Positions 7,193-15,141 of a stretch of 19,133 nucleotides of DNA are shown here, in pieces. Source of the DNA: Flavobacteriales bacterium. GTDB taxonomy: Bacteria; Bacteroidota; Bacteroidia; Flavobacteriales; Flavobacteriaceae. How positions within the stretch are numbered: position 1 is the first letter of the stretch; each line of letters begins with the position of its first letter. The position numbers and the translations under genes were made by a program. The stretch lies in assembly GCA_027033875.1 (NCBI GenBank), contig JALVKK010000332.1:1-19133 (forward strand). Reading direction: 5' to 3'. Under the pieces are notes generated by a model that worked only from the letters and a program-made list of their open reading frames with translations, did not search any database and was not told the origin of the DNA.

Positions 7193-8541
7193 ATAGAAAA
7201 AAAACACATAGATATTCATTTTTAATCTTGCCGATTATCTATTTGCTGGATAGTCTGTTGATTTTTTTGTTTATCCGTAATTTTAATTTTGAACAACCGC
7301 TATTATTGTTTGTTATCTTTGATATCGTCTGGTTTGTCATTAGTTATTTTACCAAGTTTTATGAAATTTACCGCAATACCAAACCTGCCGAAATCATCAG
7401 TAAAACCATAAAACAAGTTCTAATTTTTGATTTATCAATAGTTACGTTTTTTCATTTTTTGACTATATATTCGTCTCATCGTTTTTTGCTCAAATATTTA
7501 TTTATTCTCAATTTATTGTTGTTTATTTTCAAATTTTTAATTTATATTTTCTTCAAATATTACAGAGCAAAAGGTGGTAATATCCGCAGTTTTTTGATAG
7601 TCGGATATAATGAAGAAACCGTCAAATTTCGAAATATTTTGAATGTACGTGTTGATTACGGCTACATATTTGATAGTTTCTTTGGTAAAGGCAACAATCC
7701 GGAAATTGAAGGTAGTTATGATGAATTGAAAGCCTATTTAGACAGAAATCCCGTCGATGTCATCTTTTGTTCGTTAAAAGAATGTTCCAATACACAGATA
7801 AAAGATATTATCAATTATGCCGACAATCATTTTATATCGGTAAAATTTATTCCCGATAACAAAGAAATTCTCGGCAAACAACTAAAAGTCGATTATTTTG
7901 ATTATTATCCGGTTTTGTCTTTAAATAAATCACCGCTTGACAAGCCGGTCAATAAAGTTATCAAACGGCTCTTCGATCTCATTTTTTCAAGTTGTATAAT
8001 TATTTGTTTTTTATCATGGTTAGTACCGATTATCGGATTGATTATCAAATTAGAGTCAAAAGGACCTGTATTTTTCAAGCAAAAACGCAACGGTATTAAT
8101 TACGAACTTTTTAATTGTTACAAATTTCGTTCAATGTTTCCTAATAATTTAGCTGATATCAAACAAGTAAGCAAAAACGACAACAGGATTACCGGAATTG
8201 GTAAAATATTAAGAAAAACCAGTTTAGACGAATTGCCCCAGTTTTTGAATGTTTTCAAAGGTGAAATGTCCGTAGTTGGCCCACGCCCGCACATGGTCAA
8301 TGAAAATGAACGTTTTTTAAAGAAAATTGACAAATTTATGGAAAGACACTATATCAAACCCGGAATCACGGGTCTGGCACAAGTAAAAGGATACCGCGGT
8401 GAAGTAAAAACAGATGAAGATATTATATATCGAGTAAAATACGATTTGTTTTATATTGAGAATTGGTCATTGTGGCTTGATATAAAGATTATTTTATTTA
8501 CAATCTTTAATATTTTCAGAGGCGACAAAAAAGCATATTGA
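7189..8541 (+). CDS. Polyprenyl-phosphate sugar-1-phosphate transferase (WcaJ/WbaP-like, Bac_transf)
   Basis: This is a 450-residue membrane protein that probably starts a glycan by moving a sugar-1-phosphate from a nucleotide sugar onto undecaprenyl phosphate. The N-terminal 125 residues contain about four hydrophobic segments (about 11-30, 36-55, 78-95, 101-122). A central nucleotide-binding-like region (about 130-245) resembles the CoA_binding_3 domain. The C-terminal catalytic domain starts at KRLFDL (259-264) with a hydrophobic anchor at about 265-288. It continues with FFKQKRNG, KFRSM, the acidic pair D347/E348 in TSLDELPQ, VVGPRP and KPGITGLAQVKGYRG. The start overlaps the decarboxylase stop by four bases. 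No flippase or polymerase gene lies next to it in this window. Confidence 0.9.
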   Translation: MNRKKTHRYSFLILPIIYLLDSLLIFLFIRNFNFEQPLLLFVIFDIVWFVISYFTKFYEIYRNTKPAEIISKTIKQVLIFDLSIVTFFHFLTIYSSHRFLLKYLFILNLLLFIFKFLIYIFFKYYRAKGGNIRSFLIVGYNEETVKFRNILNVRVDYGYIFDSFFGKGNNPEIEGSYDELKAYLDRNPVDVIFCSLKECSNTQIKDIINYADNHFISVKFIPDNKEILGKQLKVDYFDYYPVLSLNKSPLDKPVNKVIKRLFDLIFSSCIIICFLSWLVPIIGLIIKLESKGPVFFKQKRNGINYELFNCYKFRSMFPNNLADIKQVSKNDNRITGIGKILRKTSLDELPQFLNVFKGEMSVVGPRPHMVNENERFLKKIDKFMERHYIKPGITGLAQVKGYRGEVKTDEDIIYRVKYDLFYIENWSLWLDIKIILFTIFNIFRGDKKAY

Positions 8542-8579
8542 TTGAATATCGACATCGACGCTTAAAACAATTCTATACC

Positions 8580-8614
8580 AGACATCCGACATCGGACATC
8601 GGACATCCAACATC
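8580..8614. repeat. Five-unit heptamer tandem array (NNACATC)
   Basis: Five consecutive 7-base units share the core ACATC and vary in the first two bases (AG, CG, GG, GG, CA). The array sits in the 111-base gap between the sugar transferase and the glycosyltransferase and is non-coding. The 7-base period and fixed 3' core resemble the short tandemly repeated repetitive sequences described in cyanobacteria, but no relationship is shown here. Confidence 0.85.
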
Positions 8615-8646
8615 AAATAACCGATTAACCAAATAACCGATTAACC
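8615..8646. repeat. Octamer array / two perfect 16-base tandem copies
   Basis: The 16-base unit AAATAACCGATTAACC is present twice without a gap. Each copy is itself two related octamers ending in TAACC (AAATAACC and GATTAACC), so the tract can be read as four 8-base units. It abuts the heptamer array directly and ends seven bases before the next start codon. Confidence 0.9.
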
Positions 8647-8652
8647 AACAAT

Positions 8653-9381
8653 ATGAACAACCAAAAATCTCTTGTGATCATCCCGACTTATAACGAAAAG
8701 GACAATATTGAAGAAATTATTGACCGGGTTTTTCATTTGCAAAAAGATTTCGACATTCTGGTTGTCGATGACAATTCGCCGGATAATACCGCCAATATTG
8801 TCAAAAAACTAAAAGATGAAAAATATCCTCAAGGTTTGTTTTTGTTAAACCGTCCAAACAAAGAAGGTTTGGGCAAAGCCTATATTGATGGTTTTAAGTG
8901 GGCATTGCAGCGCAACTATGATTATATTTTTGAAATGGATGCCGATTTTTCACACCCGCCTCACAAACTTGTTGATTTATTAAATGTCTTACAAAATAAT
9001 GAAGCCGATATCAGTGTCGGTTCGCGTTATTTAAAAGGACGGATTAATGTTGTAAATTGGGACTTGAAACGCATACTTTTGTCTTACTTTGCTTCTATGT
9101 ATGTTAGAATGATAACGGGAATTCCCGTTAAAGATACAACTGCCGGTTTTGTCGGTTATAAAAAAGAAGTTTTGCAAAATTTCAATTTTGACAATATAGA
9201 ATTTGTCGGATATGCCTTTCAAATAGAAATGAAATACAAAGCTTGGAAAAAGGGATTTAAAATTAAAGAAATTCCTATTATTTTTACCGATAGAATCAGA
9301 GGAAAATCAAAAATGCACGGCGGTATTATTTCAGAAGCCGCTTGGGGTGTAATAAAGATGCGATTTAGCAAAAATATTTGA
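8653..9381 (+). CDS. Glycosyltransferase family 2, polyprenol-phosphate mannose synthase-like
   Basis: This 242-residue GT-A fold transferase resembles dolichol/polyprenol-phosphate mannose synthase, which transfers a hexose from a nucleotide sugar to a polyprenyl phosphate at the cytoplasmic face of the membrane. Family blocks are seen in order: IIPTYNEKDNI (9-19), VVDDNSPDNT (37-46), the metal-binding D96/D98 in EMDADFSHPP, SVGSRY (121-126), the TTAGFVGYK block (162-170) and the C-terminal GKSKM (217-221). There is no C-terminal transmembrane extension, as in the short soluble DPM1-like forms. The donor could be another sugar. It is followed two bases later by a DUF4296 lipoprotein gene. 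Confidence 0.88.
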   Translation: MNNQKSLVIIPTYNEKDNIEEIIDRVFHLQKDFDILVVDDNSPDNTANIVKKLKDEKYPQGLFLLNRPNKEGLGKAYIDGFKWALQRNYDYIFEMDADFSHPPHKLVDLLNVLQNNEADISVGSRYLKGRINVVNWDLKRILLSYFASMYVRMITGIPVKDTTAGFVGYKKEVLQNFNFDNIEFVGYAFQIEMKYKAWKKGFKIKEIPIIFTDRIRGKSKMHGGIISEAAWGVIKMRFSKNI

Positions 9382-9383
9382 TT

Positions 9384-9788
9384 ATGAAAAAAATATATCT
9401 CATATATATTGTCGGATTACTCCTTTGGGCTTGTCATCAAAAACCCGAAAATATAATCTCTCGTACAACTTATAAACAAGTTTTAAAAGAACTTATTTTA
9501 GCGGATTTAATTCAGCAAAAAATACCGGATAATGACTCGTTGAACAACAACATTATATTGTTGGTCTATAAAAAATATAAAATAGACAGTGCCATGCTCA
9601 AGAAAACAACCGATTATTACAGTTATCATCCGGAAGAATTATCTAAAATTTATGACGAAATTTATACGGAATTCAAACATAAAGCGGACAGCTTGAATAA
9701 AATAGAACCGCATTTGCAACCAAAAACCGATGAAATAAAAATAAATAATAACTTTCTTCATTTCAAAAAAAAAAGAATTGATAAATAA
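9384..9788 (+). CDS. DUF4296-type lipoprotein of unknown function
   Basis: This is a 134-residue predicted lipoprotein. The hydrophobic N-terminus ends in the lipobox LWAC with C17 as the lipidated residue. The mature part has the pattern I recall for DUF4296: an early helix around LKELILADLIQQ, a YKKYKIDSAM segment, and the closing YYSYHPEELSKIYDEIYTEF block at about 76-95. The C-terminal tail is lysine-rich and low in complexity. I chose the ATG at 9384; an in-frame TTG six bases upstream would start inside the previous gene. The gene sits two bases after the glycosyltransferase stop and is probably co-transcribed with it. Function is unknown. Confidence 0.75.
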   Translation: MKKIYLIYIVGLLLWACHQKPENIISRTTYKQVLKELILADLIQQKIPDNDSLNNNIILLVYKKYKIDSAMLKKTTDYYSYHPEELSKIYDEIYTEFKHKADSLNKIEPHLQPKTDEIKINNNFLHFKKKRIDK

Positions 9789-9789
9789 C

Positions 9790-9820
9790 TTTACAAATTC
9801 ACGGTTTATTGCTAATTTTG
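9790..9820 (+). promoter_or_regulatory. Candidate promoter of the TPR-HTH regulator gene
   Basis: TAATTTTG at 9813-9820 is an exact TAnnTTTG -7 element, with TTTA at 9790-9793 as a -33 element 19 bases upstream. It begins right after the stop codon of the preceding lipoprotein gene. Transcription would start near 9827, leaving a very short leader before the ATG at 9835. Confidence 0.5.
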
Positions 9821-9834
9821 AAATCTAATTATCA

Positions 9835-11619
9835 ATGTATATGCCTTTAAGATTTCTGTTTTTGTTGATTACCGTTAATATTTATTTTTTTTCAACAGCA
9901 CAAGAAAAAAAAATAAATAATTATATACAAAAAATTATAACAAATCAAGATAGGCAACTCAAAGAAAAGTACTTTGATAGTTTATCAAGTATATTGTACA
10001 AATGTAACTGTAATATCGAAAAAAAACTTCAATATTTGAACCAAATAATAAGGGTAAGTCAAAACAATGAGCGAGAAAAAACACTGTATTTTAAAGCCGG
10101 ATTATTCAAAGCCAAATTATATTTTCGTCAAAGTGAATTTCAAAAAGCGATAGATGAAACGGAAGCCTTAAAAACATATTGCAAACAAACGAATAATACC
10201 AAAGGCTTAATCAGAACAAATATTCTGCAAGGACGTATTTACAATAGAATAGATCAATATGACTTGGCTTTGACAAACTACCAATCTACCTTATCCCTGT
10301 TTAATAAAATAGATATTAATTCTGATAAAAAACTACAGAAAATTTTAATAACCCTTTATGCCAATCTGGCTCGTCTTTATATGAATATGCACCAAGACAG
10401 CTTGGCTGATGTTTATCATATCAAAACGGTTAATTTGGCATACAAAATCCATGACTACGAAAGAATCAGTTTTTTTAACAATATTTTGGGTTGGAAATAT
10501 TTTGTGATGAATGACTACAAAACGGCAGAACAATATTTTTTAAAAGCCTTGCAAGATTCTGCCAAAATCAAACTGAAAATATATAATATTTCAAATCACC
10601 ACGCCTTAGGTGAAGTGTATGAAAAATTAAAAAAACCGCAAAAAGCGCTATATCACGATTCCATAGCTTTGAATTTTTTTATCAAAACCAACAACAATAC
10701 TTTTATCAGTACCATTTATAACAATATGGCTAATGTATATTTGCAAACCGGACAACTTGATAAAGCGCTGATAAGTAACCGTAATGCCATTACAATAGCC
10801 GAACAACATAAAATTACCGATAAAATAATTACCGGCAAACTGACCTTAGCTGAAATTCTAATAGCTCAACAAAAATATGATGAAGCTCTCAAACTATTGA
10901 TAGAATTACCAAAAGAAAAAAAATATGCAGAGAAACTGAAAGCCAGATATAAAAAACTGTATTACAAACTGTTAGCAGATATTTATGCAATAAAAAACGA
11001 TTATCAAAAAGCTTATAGATATATCAATTTGCATCTCAAATATACCGATTCAATAAACCAACGTAAATTCAAATCTTTTTCGGGAACAGAAACAAAATAT
11101 CAAAAAGAATTGCTTAAAAAACGTATGTTGATAAAACAACAAGAACTAAACACTCAAAAAAAGCAAAAACAAAAATTGATATACAGTGTGATATTTTTGA
11201 CAGTTTTAATCTTTACCGGTATTTTATTGGGCTTTTGGTTTTACAAAAAGTATAAAACAAATCTGAAAGAATATAACCTGACTCTTCAAAAAATAGAGAA
11301 ATTAAATACGGTCCTGTTTCAACAAAAACAAAATACAAAACCTGCAGTAAACATAAATAATTTTAAAAATTTTTTAAAAGAAAAATATAATATTTACAAA
11401 ATTGAAGTCTTAGATGTTTGGATAAGCATTGCCAACGGTTTGTCACAATACCAATATGCTCAAAATAATCATATCAGTGAAAATACCGTAAAAGCATGGC
11501 GTAAAGAACTCTACAAAAAATTAAAACAACATACGGGAGACACAAAGTTCAGCGACTACAAAGCTGTTATTGAATACTACAAAAGCCTTCGTGATTTTGA
11601 ATATTTTCAAACGAGATAA
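9835..11619 (+). CDS. Membrane-anchored TPR protein with C-terminal LuxR-like helix-turn-helix
   Basis: This is a 594-residue protein of a Bacteroidota-style regulator class. An N-terminal signal peptide ends around the STAQ at residues 20-23. Residues about 80-410 contain successive TPR-like helical pairs, for example around AEQYFLKAL, NNMANVYLQTGQLDKAL and LADIYAIKNDYQKAY. A single transmembrane segment is at about 448-470, followed by a charged linker to about 505. The C-terminal part has a LuxR-type recognition pattern (ISIANGLSQYQYAQNNHISENTVKAWRKELYKKL, about residues 530-563), which would lie in the cytoplasm. The simplest reading is an envelope-sensing, membrane-tethered DNA-binding protein. 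Its ligand and target genes are unknown. A second ATG at 9841 could be the start instead. Confidence 0.75.
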   Translation: MYMPLRFLFLLITVNIYFFSTAQEKKINNYIQKIITNQDRQLKEKYFDSLSSILYKCNCNIEKKLQYLNQIIRVSQNNEREKTLYFKAGLFKAKLYFRQSEFQKAIDETEALKTYCKQTNNTKGLIRTNILQGRIYNRIDQYDLALTNYQSTLSLFNKIDINSDKKLQKILITLYANLARLYMNMHQDSLADVYHIKTVNLAYKIHDYERISFFNNILGWKYFVMNDYKTAEQYFLKALQDSAKIKLKIYNISNHHALGEVYEKLKKPQKALYHDSIALNFFIKTNNNTFISTIYNNMANVYLQTGQLDKALISNRNAITIAEQHKITDKIITGKLTLAEILIAQQKYDEALKLLIELPKEKKYAEKLKARYKKLYYKLLADIYAIKNDYQKAYRYINLHLKYTDSINQRKFKSFSGTETKYQKELLKKRMLIKQQELNTQKKQKQKLIYSVIFLTVLIFTGILLGFWFYKKYKTNLKEYNLTLQKIEKLNTVLFQQKQNTKPAVNINNFKNFLKEKYNIYKIEVLDVWISIANGLSQYQYAQNNHISENTVKAWRKELYKKLKQHTGDTKFSDYKAVIEYYKSLRDFEYFQTR

Positions 11620-11736
11620 AAGTATTCATAAATATACCGAATAAAAATACCCAAATCCGGAACAAAATATTGACGCCATGTTGTTTTGTACGGATAATAA
11701 TAATTTATATTCTATGATATTGATAATTGACAGATA
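11620..11736. other. Convergent intergenic region
   Basis: These 117 bases separate the convergent TPR regulator and peptidase genes. I find no strong GC hairpin with a T tract on either strand, so the terminators of both genes remain unidentified. Confidence 0.5.
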
Positions 11737-13125
11737 TTATAAAAATAATTCTTTGTAATAATCATAGAAATATGTAATAGTCTCGATACCTTTAAAGTAA
11801 TTGAATACTCCGTAATGTTCGTTTGGCGAATGTATCGCATCCGAATTAAGTCCGAAACCCATCAAGATGGATTTGCTCCCCAATTCTTTTTCAAACAAAG
11901 GAACAATAGGAATACTGCCACCGGAATAAATAGGCAAAGGGTCTTTGCCGAAAGCTTGTTTCATAGCTTTGGCAGCCGCTTTATATCCCGGACAGTCCGT
12001 AGGGGTAACATAAGGATAACCGCCGTGCAAAGCGCTTACTTTAACTTTGACTCCTTCCGGAGCTAATTGTTTAAAATGTTTTTCAAACAATCCGGGTATT
12101 TCGTCAGGGTCTTGATCCGGTACCAAACGCATACTGATTTTAGCATAGGCTTTGGAAGGAATAATAGTTTTGGCACCTTCACCGGTATAACCACCCCAAA
12201 TACCGTTGACGTCTAAACTCGGACGAATACTTTGACGTTCCAAAGTTGTATAACCCGCTTCTCCGTAAACCGAATCAATATCCAATTCCTTTTTGTATTG
12301 GTCCAAATCAAAAGGTGTTTTTGCAATACTTTCTCTTTCTTGTGCAGACAATTCTTTTACTTTATCATAAAATCTCGGTATGGTAATTCTGTTTTGCTCG
12401 TCGGTCAGTCCGGCTATCATTTTGGTCAAAATATTGATAGGATTGGCAACTGCTCCCCCGTAAAGTCCTGAATGTAAATCGCGATTAGGTCCGGTTATTG
12501 CCACTTCTACATACGACAATCCGCGTAGTCCCGTAGTGATTGCCGGCACATCATTTGCCACCATACCGGTATCCGAAATAACGATAACATCGTTTTTGAG
12601 TTTGTCGTGATGACGTGCCACATACCATGCCAAACTGGGCGAACCTACCTCCTCCTCGCCTTCAATCATAAACTTGACGTTAACCGGGAGTTTTTGTTGT
12701 TGCAACAAATATTCGACCGCTTTGAGATGCATAAACATTTGCCCTTTGTCGTCCGAAGCCCCGCGGGCAAAAATAGCACCGTCCGGATGTATAGCGGTTG
12801 TCTTGATGACCGGTTCAAACGGGTCCGACTCCCACAATTCAACGGGGTCGGGCGGTTGTACATCGTAATGCCCGTAAACAAGTACCGTAGGTAACGAGAG
12901 GTCTAATATTTTTTCGCCGTAAACAATAGGATAACCCGGCGTTTCTTCAACGGAAACATTGTCTAAGCCTATTTTTTGCATTTCGTCTTTGATAAAAGTC
13001 GCTGCTGACTCTACATCGGATACAAAAGTAGGATCGGCACTAACCGAAGGTATGCGTAACAAAGCAAACAATTCGTCTAACAAGCCTTGACGATGTTGCG
13101 ATAAATACGAGTTGATGTCTTGCAT
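11737..13125 (-). CDS. M20-family metallodipeptidase
   Basis: This 462-residue zinc peptidase fits the M20 dipeptidase/carnosinase-like group, which cleaves dipeptides in the cytoplasm. The metal and catalytic residues are all visible: H86 and D88 in VYGHYDVQPP, D125 in ASDDKGQ, E157/E158 in EGEEEVGS, D185 in ISDTG and H432 in AIHSPNEH. The inserted dimerisation lid domain (about 195-375) includes the LHSGLYGG segment. No signal peptide is present. The upstream OsmC-like gene ends 30 bases before this start and no promoter is apparent between them, so the pair is probably one operon. Exact substrate preference cannot be read from the sequence. Confidence 0.9.
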   Translation of the reverse strand: MQDINSYLSQHRQGLLDELFALLRIPSVSADPTFVSDVESAATFIKDEMQKIGLDNVSVEETPGYPIVYGEKILDLSLPTVLVYGHYDVQPPDPVELWESDPFEPVIKTTAIHPDGAIFARGASDDKGQMFMHLKAVEYLLQQQKLPVNVKFMIEGEEEVGSPSLAWYVARHHDKLKNDVIVISDTGMVANDVPAITTGLRGLSYVEVAITGPNRDLHSGLYGGAVANPINILTKMIAGLTDEQNRITIPRFYDKVKELSAQERESIAKTPFDLDQYKKELDIDSVYGEAGYTTLERQSIRPSLDVNGIWGGYTGEGAKTIIPSKAYAKISMRLVPDQDPDEIPGLFEKHFKQLAPEGVKVKVSALHGGYPYVTPTDCPGYKAAAKAMKQAFGKDPLPIYSGGSIPIVPLFEKELGSKSILMGFGLNSDAIHSPNEHYGVFNYFKGIETITYFYDYYKELFL

Positions 13126-13155
13126 AATTTTATTTTGTGATAAAAATACAAAAAA

Positions 13156-13584
13156 TTATTCTTCCATAAAATTGATCTCGTAAGTAACCTCGGCAAAAGA
13201 TCTAAACATTTTAAAAACACCGCAATAACGTCCTTCGGACAGTGTTACGCATTTGGTCAATTTTTCACGATTCAAATCTTTGCCGTTAAAGTTGTAGATA
13301 ACATGCACTTTATCGTAAAATTTTGGGTGTTCGTCAGTCATATTGGCTTCTACTTCTACGCTAAAATCCGATACATTCTCGTCTATACGCATTTTTTTCA
13401 TCAGCGAAGCAACATCCAATGCCGTACAGCCGGCTAGCGAAACCAACATCAAAGGTTTGGGTTGATATCCGTAACCTATGCCGCCGAATTTTTCTTCCGC
13501 TTCTATGTGTATAGGTGCATCTTGTCCTTCGGAATATGCATCAAATTGCATCTTGCCTTTCCATACCAGTTTTGTTTTTGTCAT
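13156..13584 (-). CDS. OsmC/Ohr-family protein
   Basis: This 142-residue protein belongs to the OsmC/Ohr superfamily, whose members reduce organic hydroperoxides with a cysteine pair. C53 in SLAGCTALDVASLMKKM and C121 in EGRYCGVFKMF occupy the two family positions; an extra C112 is also present. The second motif has YCGV in place of the more common YCPV. The start is well placed, with an exact -7 element 26 bases upstream. It precedes the M20 peptidase gene in the same direction by 30 bases. It is probably an OsmC-like (YhfA-type) protein rather than Ohr; the actual substrate is unknown. Confidence 0.85.
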   Translation of the reverse strand: MTKTKLVWKGKMQFDAYSEGQDAPIHIEAEEKFGGIGYGYQPKPLMLVSLAGCTALDVASLMKKMRIDENVSDFSVEVEANMTDEHPKFYDKVHVIYNFNGKDLNREKLTKCVTLSEGRYCGVFKMFRSFAEVTYEINFMEE

Positions 13585-13609
13585 AATTGTAAATTTAAAA
13601 AAAACACGA

Positions 13610-13617
13610 CAAATTTA
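13610..13617 (-). promoter_or_regulatory. Candidate -7 element of the osmC-M20 operon
   Basis: On the minus strand this reads TAAATTTG, an exact TAnnTTTG match, giving a leader of about 19 bases to the OsmC-like start. No clear -33 element lies at the expected distance. Confidence 0.35.
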
Positions 13618-13909
13618 CAATAATTCTTGCAACAGAAGAAAAGAATTTAATTATGTTAACTTTTAGAATTTAATGTACTTAATCACCGGCAACGAATGTA
13701 AAAGAAGTCGATAAACGAAAAAAATCAAAATAATTGTTTTGATTGGTGGTTCTGTCATAAAGAGTTATAACAATCTGTATGCAAACAATTCTAACAAATA
13801 CAGAAGGGGACAACCTTATCCGTTTTTGGTTTTTAAGTCTTTTTTATTAACTGAATCTCCTGAAAAATAATAAGCATTCAACTAATATAGCGATTTTTTT
13901 TAAAAATTT
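13618..13909. other. Gene-free region between osmC-like gene and the small-RNA unit
   Basis: I see no coding potential in this AT-rich stretch. The only structure is an inverted repeat at 13723-13744, AATCAAAA/TTTTGATT with a 6-base loop. It is all A/T except for one G/C pair, and on the minus strand it is followed by a T run. It could be a weak terminator or an operator, and neither is supported by context. Confidence 0.45.
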
Positions 13910-13939
13910 TTTGTATTTTCATTTTTTTTTGTATTTTTG
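13910..13939 (+). promoter_or_regulatory. Candidate promoter of a small RNA upstream of trpS
   Basis: TATTTTTG at 13932-13939 is an exact -7 match and TTTG at 13910-13913 an exact -33 match, with an 18-base spacer. This is one of the two best promoters in the window, yet no gene starts within 200 bases; a terminator follows instead. Confidence 0.55.
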
Positions 13940-13945
13940 CAAAGT

Positions 13946-14107
13946 ATTCTTAAAGTTTTAACAAATTGCAAACCTTTCAAAATGCTATTTAATATCAAAA
14001 ACGAAAAATCCGATTTTTGAATTTTAATATCCGAAAGAATTGATAAAAAAATATAAAGACACAAACAAACAAAACGGAAAGAGAGCTTAGGCTCTCTTTT
14101 GTTTTTT
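13946..14107 (+). ncRNA. Candidate small non-coding RNA, unidentified family
   Basis: A strong promoter at 13910-13939 and an intrinsic terminator at 14078-14107 bracket about 160 bases with no real gene. Possible internal structure includes TCAAAAA (13995-14001) pairing with TTTTTGA (14014-14020), and an alternative AAAAATC/GATTTTT pairing around 14004-14018. A third pairing joins ATTCTT at the 5' end (13946-13951) to AAGAAT at 14035-14040. A 12-codon reading frame (13982-14020) is inside but has no tryptophan codons, so a Trp leader peptide is not supported. I do not recognise it as SRP RNA, RNase P RNA or tmRNA. A divergent 6S RNA is possible but untested. Start and end are inferred from the signals. 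Confidence 0.45.
14078..14107 (+). terminator. Intrinsic terminator of the small-RNA unit
   Basis: A perfect 9-base-pair stem, AAAGAGAGC/GCTCTCTTT, with a TTAG loop is followed by a T-rich run (TGTTTTTT). It lies 56 bases before the trpS ATG and ends the preceding transcript. It is the clearest intrinsic terminator in the window. Confidence 0.8.
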
Positions 14108-14137
14108 GTGGCAATATAAAAAAATACATTAAATTTG
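14105..14137 (+). promoter_or_regulatory. Candidate promoter of trpS
   Basis: TAAATTTG at 14130-14137 matches TAnnTTTG exactly, with TTTG at 14105-14108 as the -33 element and a 21-base spacer. The -33 element lies in the T tract of the upstream terminator. Transcription would begin near 14144, about 19 bases before the trpS ATG, making trpS independent of the upstream transcript. Confidence 0.55.
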
Positions 14138-14162
14138 TGCTTCAAAAAATCAAGAATACAAA

Positions 14163-15137
14163 ATGAGAATACTTACAGGTATCCAAAGCACAGGCACACC
14201 GCATCTCGGCAATATTTTAGGCGCTATTTTACCTGCTATAAAACAAGCCGAAAATCCGGCAAACGAATCATTTTTGTTTATTGCCGATATGCACTCGCTG
14301 ACCCAGATTAAAGATGCGAAAATTTTGCGAGAAAATACATACAGTACCGCAGCAACTTGGCTGGCATTCGGTTTGGATATCGACAAAACCGTATTTTACC
14401 GCCAGTCGGATATCCCGCAAGTTACAGAACTGGCTTGGTATTTAAGCACATTTTTTTCATATCAGCGCTTGACTTTGGCACATTCTTTTAAAGACAAAGC
14501 CGACCGCTTGTCTGATGTCAATGCCGGACTGTTTACTTACCCGATGCTAATGGCAGCGGATATTTTATTGTATGATGCCGAAGTGGTTCCCGTAGGCAAA
14601 GACCAAAAACAACATTTGGAAATAACCCGCGATGTTGCCCAACGTTTTAACCGGCAAATGGGTGAGACTTTTGTTATTCCCGAAATTGCTTTGCAAAAAG
14701 AAACCATGTATATTCCCGGCACAGACGGTAACAAAATGAGTAAATCGCGCAATAATATCATCAATATCTTTTTGCCAGAAAAAAAATTACGCAAACAAAT
14801 CATGAAAATCGTTACGGACAGTACGCCGCTCGAAGAACCTAAAAATCCGGATACTGACAATGTGTTTGCCTTGTATAAACTACTGGCAAGCCCCGTACAA
14901 ACGGAAGATTTGCGTCAAAAATATTTGGCAGGCAATTTTGGTTACGGTCACGCCAAACAAGCTTTATTCGAATTGATTATTGACAAATTTGCCGAAGAAC
15001 GCCAACACTATGATTATTATATGAACCACAAAGACAAGATAGACAAAGCGCTGGCACAAGGTGCCGAAAAAGCCCGTAAAGTAGCCAATGAAGTTTTAAA
15101 CCGTACACGTAATAAATTAGGTTTTAAATCGCTATAA
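14163..15137 (+). CDS. trpS: Tryptophanyl-tRNA synthetase
   Basis: This 324-residue class I synthetase charges tRNA-Trp with tryptophan using ATP. The HIGH-type motif is TPHLGN (12-17) after the opening ILTGIQSTG, and the KMSKS loop is intact at 191-195 (GNKMSKSRNN). The GKDQKQHLEITRDVAQRFN segment (145-163) that binds substrate is also typical. Length fits bacterial TrpRS. It has its own promoter and is followed after four bases by a ferredoxin gene in the same direction. Confidence 0.96.
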   Translation: MRILTGIQSTGTPHLGNILGAILPAIKQAENPANESFLFIADMHSLTQIKDAKILRENTYSTAATWLAFGLDIDKTVFYRQSDIPQVTELAWYLSTFFSYQRLTLAHSFKDKADRLSDVNAGLFTYPMLMAADILLYDAEVVPVGKDQKQHLEITRDVAQRFNRQMGETFVIPEIALQKETMYIPGTDGNKMSKSRNNIINIFLPEKKLRKQIMKIVTDSTPLEEPKNPDTDNVFALYKLLASPVQTEDLRQKYLAGNFGYGHAKQALFELIIDKFAEERQHYDYYMNHKDKIDKALAQGAEKARKVANEVLNRTRNKLGFKSL

Positions 15138-15141
15138 CAGT

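Noticed and set aside
8580..8646. CRISPR array
   Set aside because: The units are 7-8 bases with no spacers and there are no cas genes.
13982..14020. Trp leader peptide for attenuation of trpS
   Set aside because: The 12-residue frame contains no Trp codon, and a separate trpS promoter lies after the terminator.
13900..14145. Minus-strand open frame over the small-RNA region
   Set aside because: It is low-complexity Phe/Leu/Lys-rich, runs through a terminator and two promoters, and matches no family.
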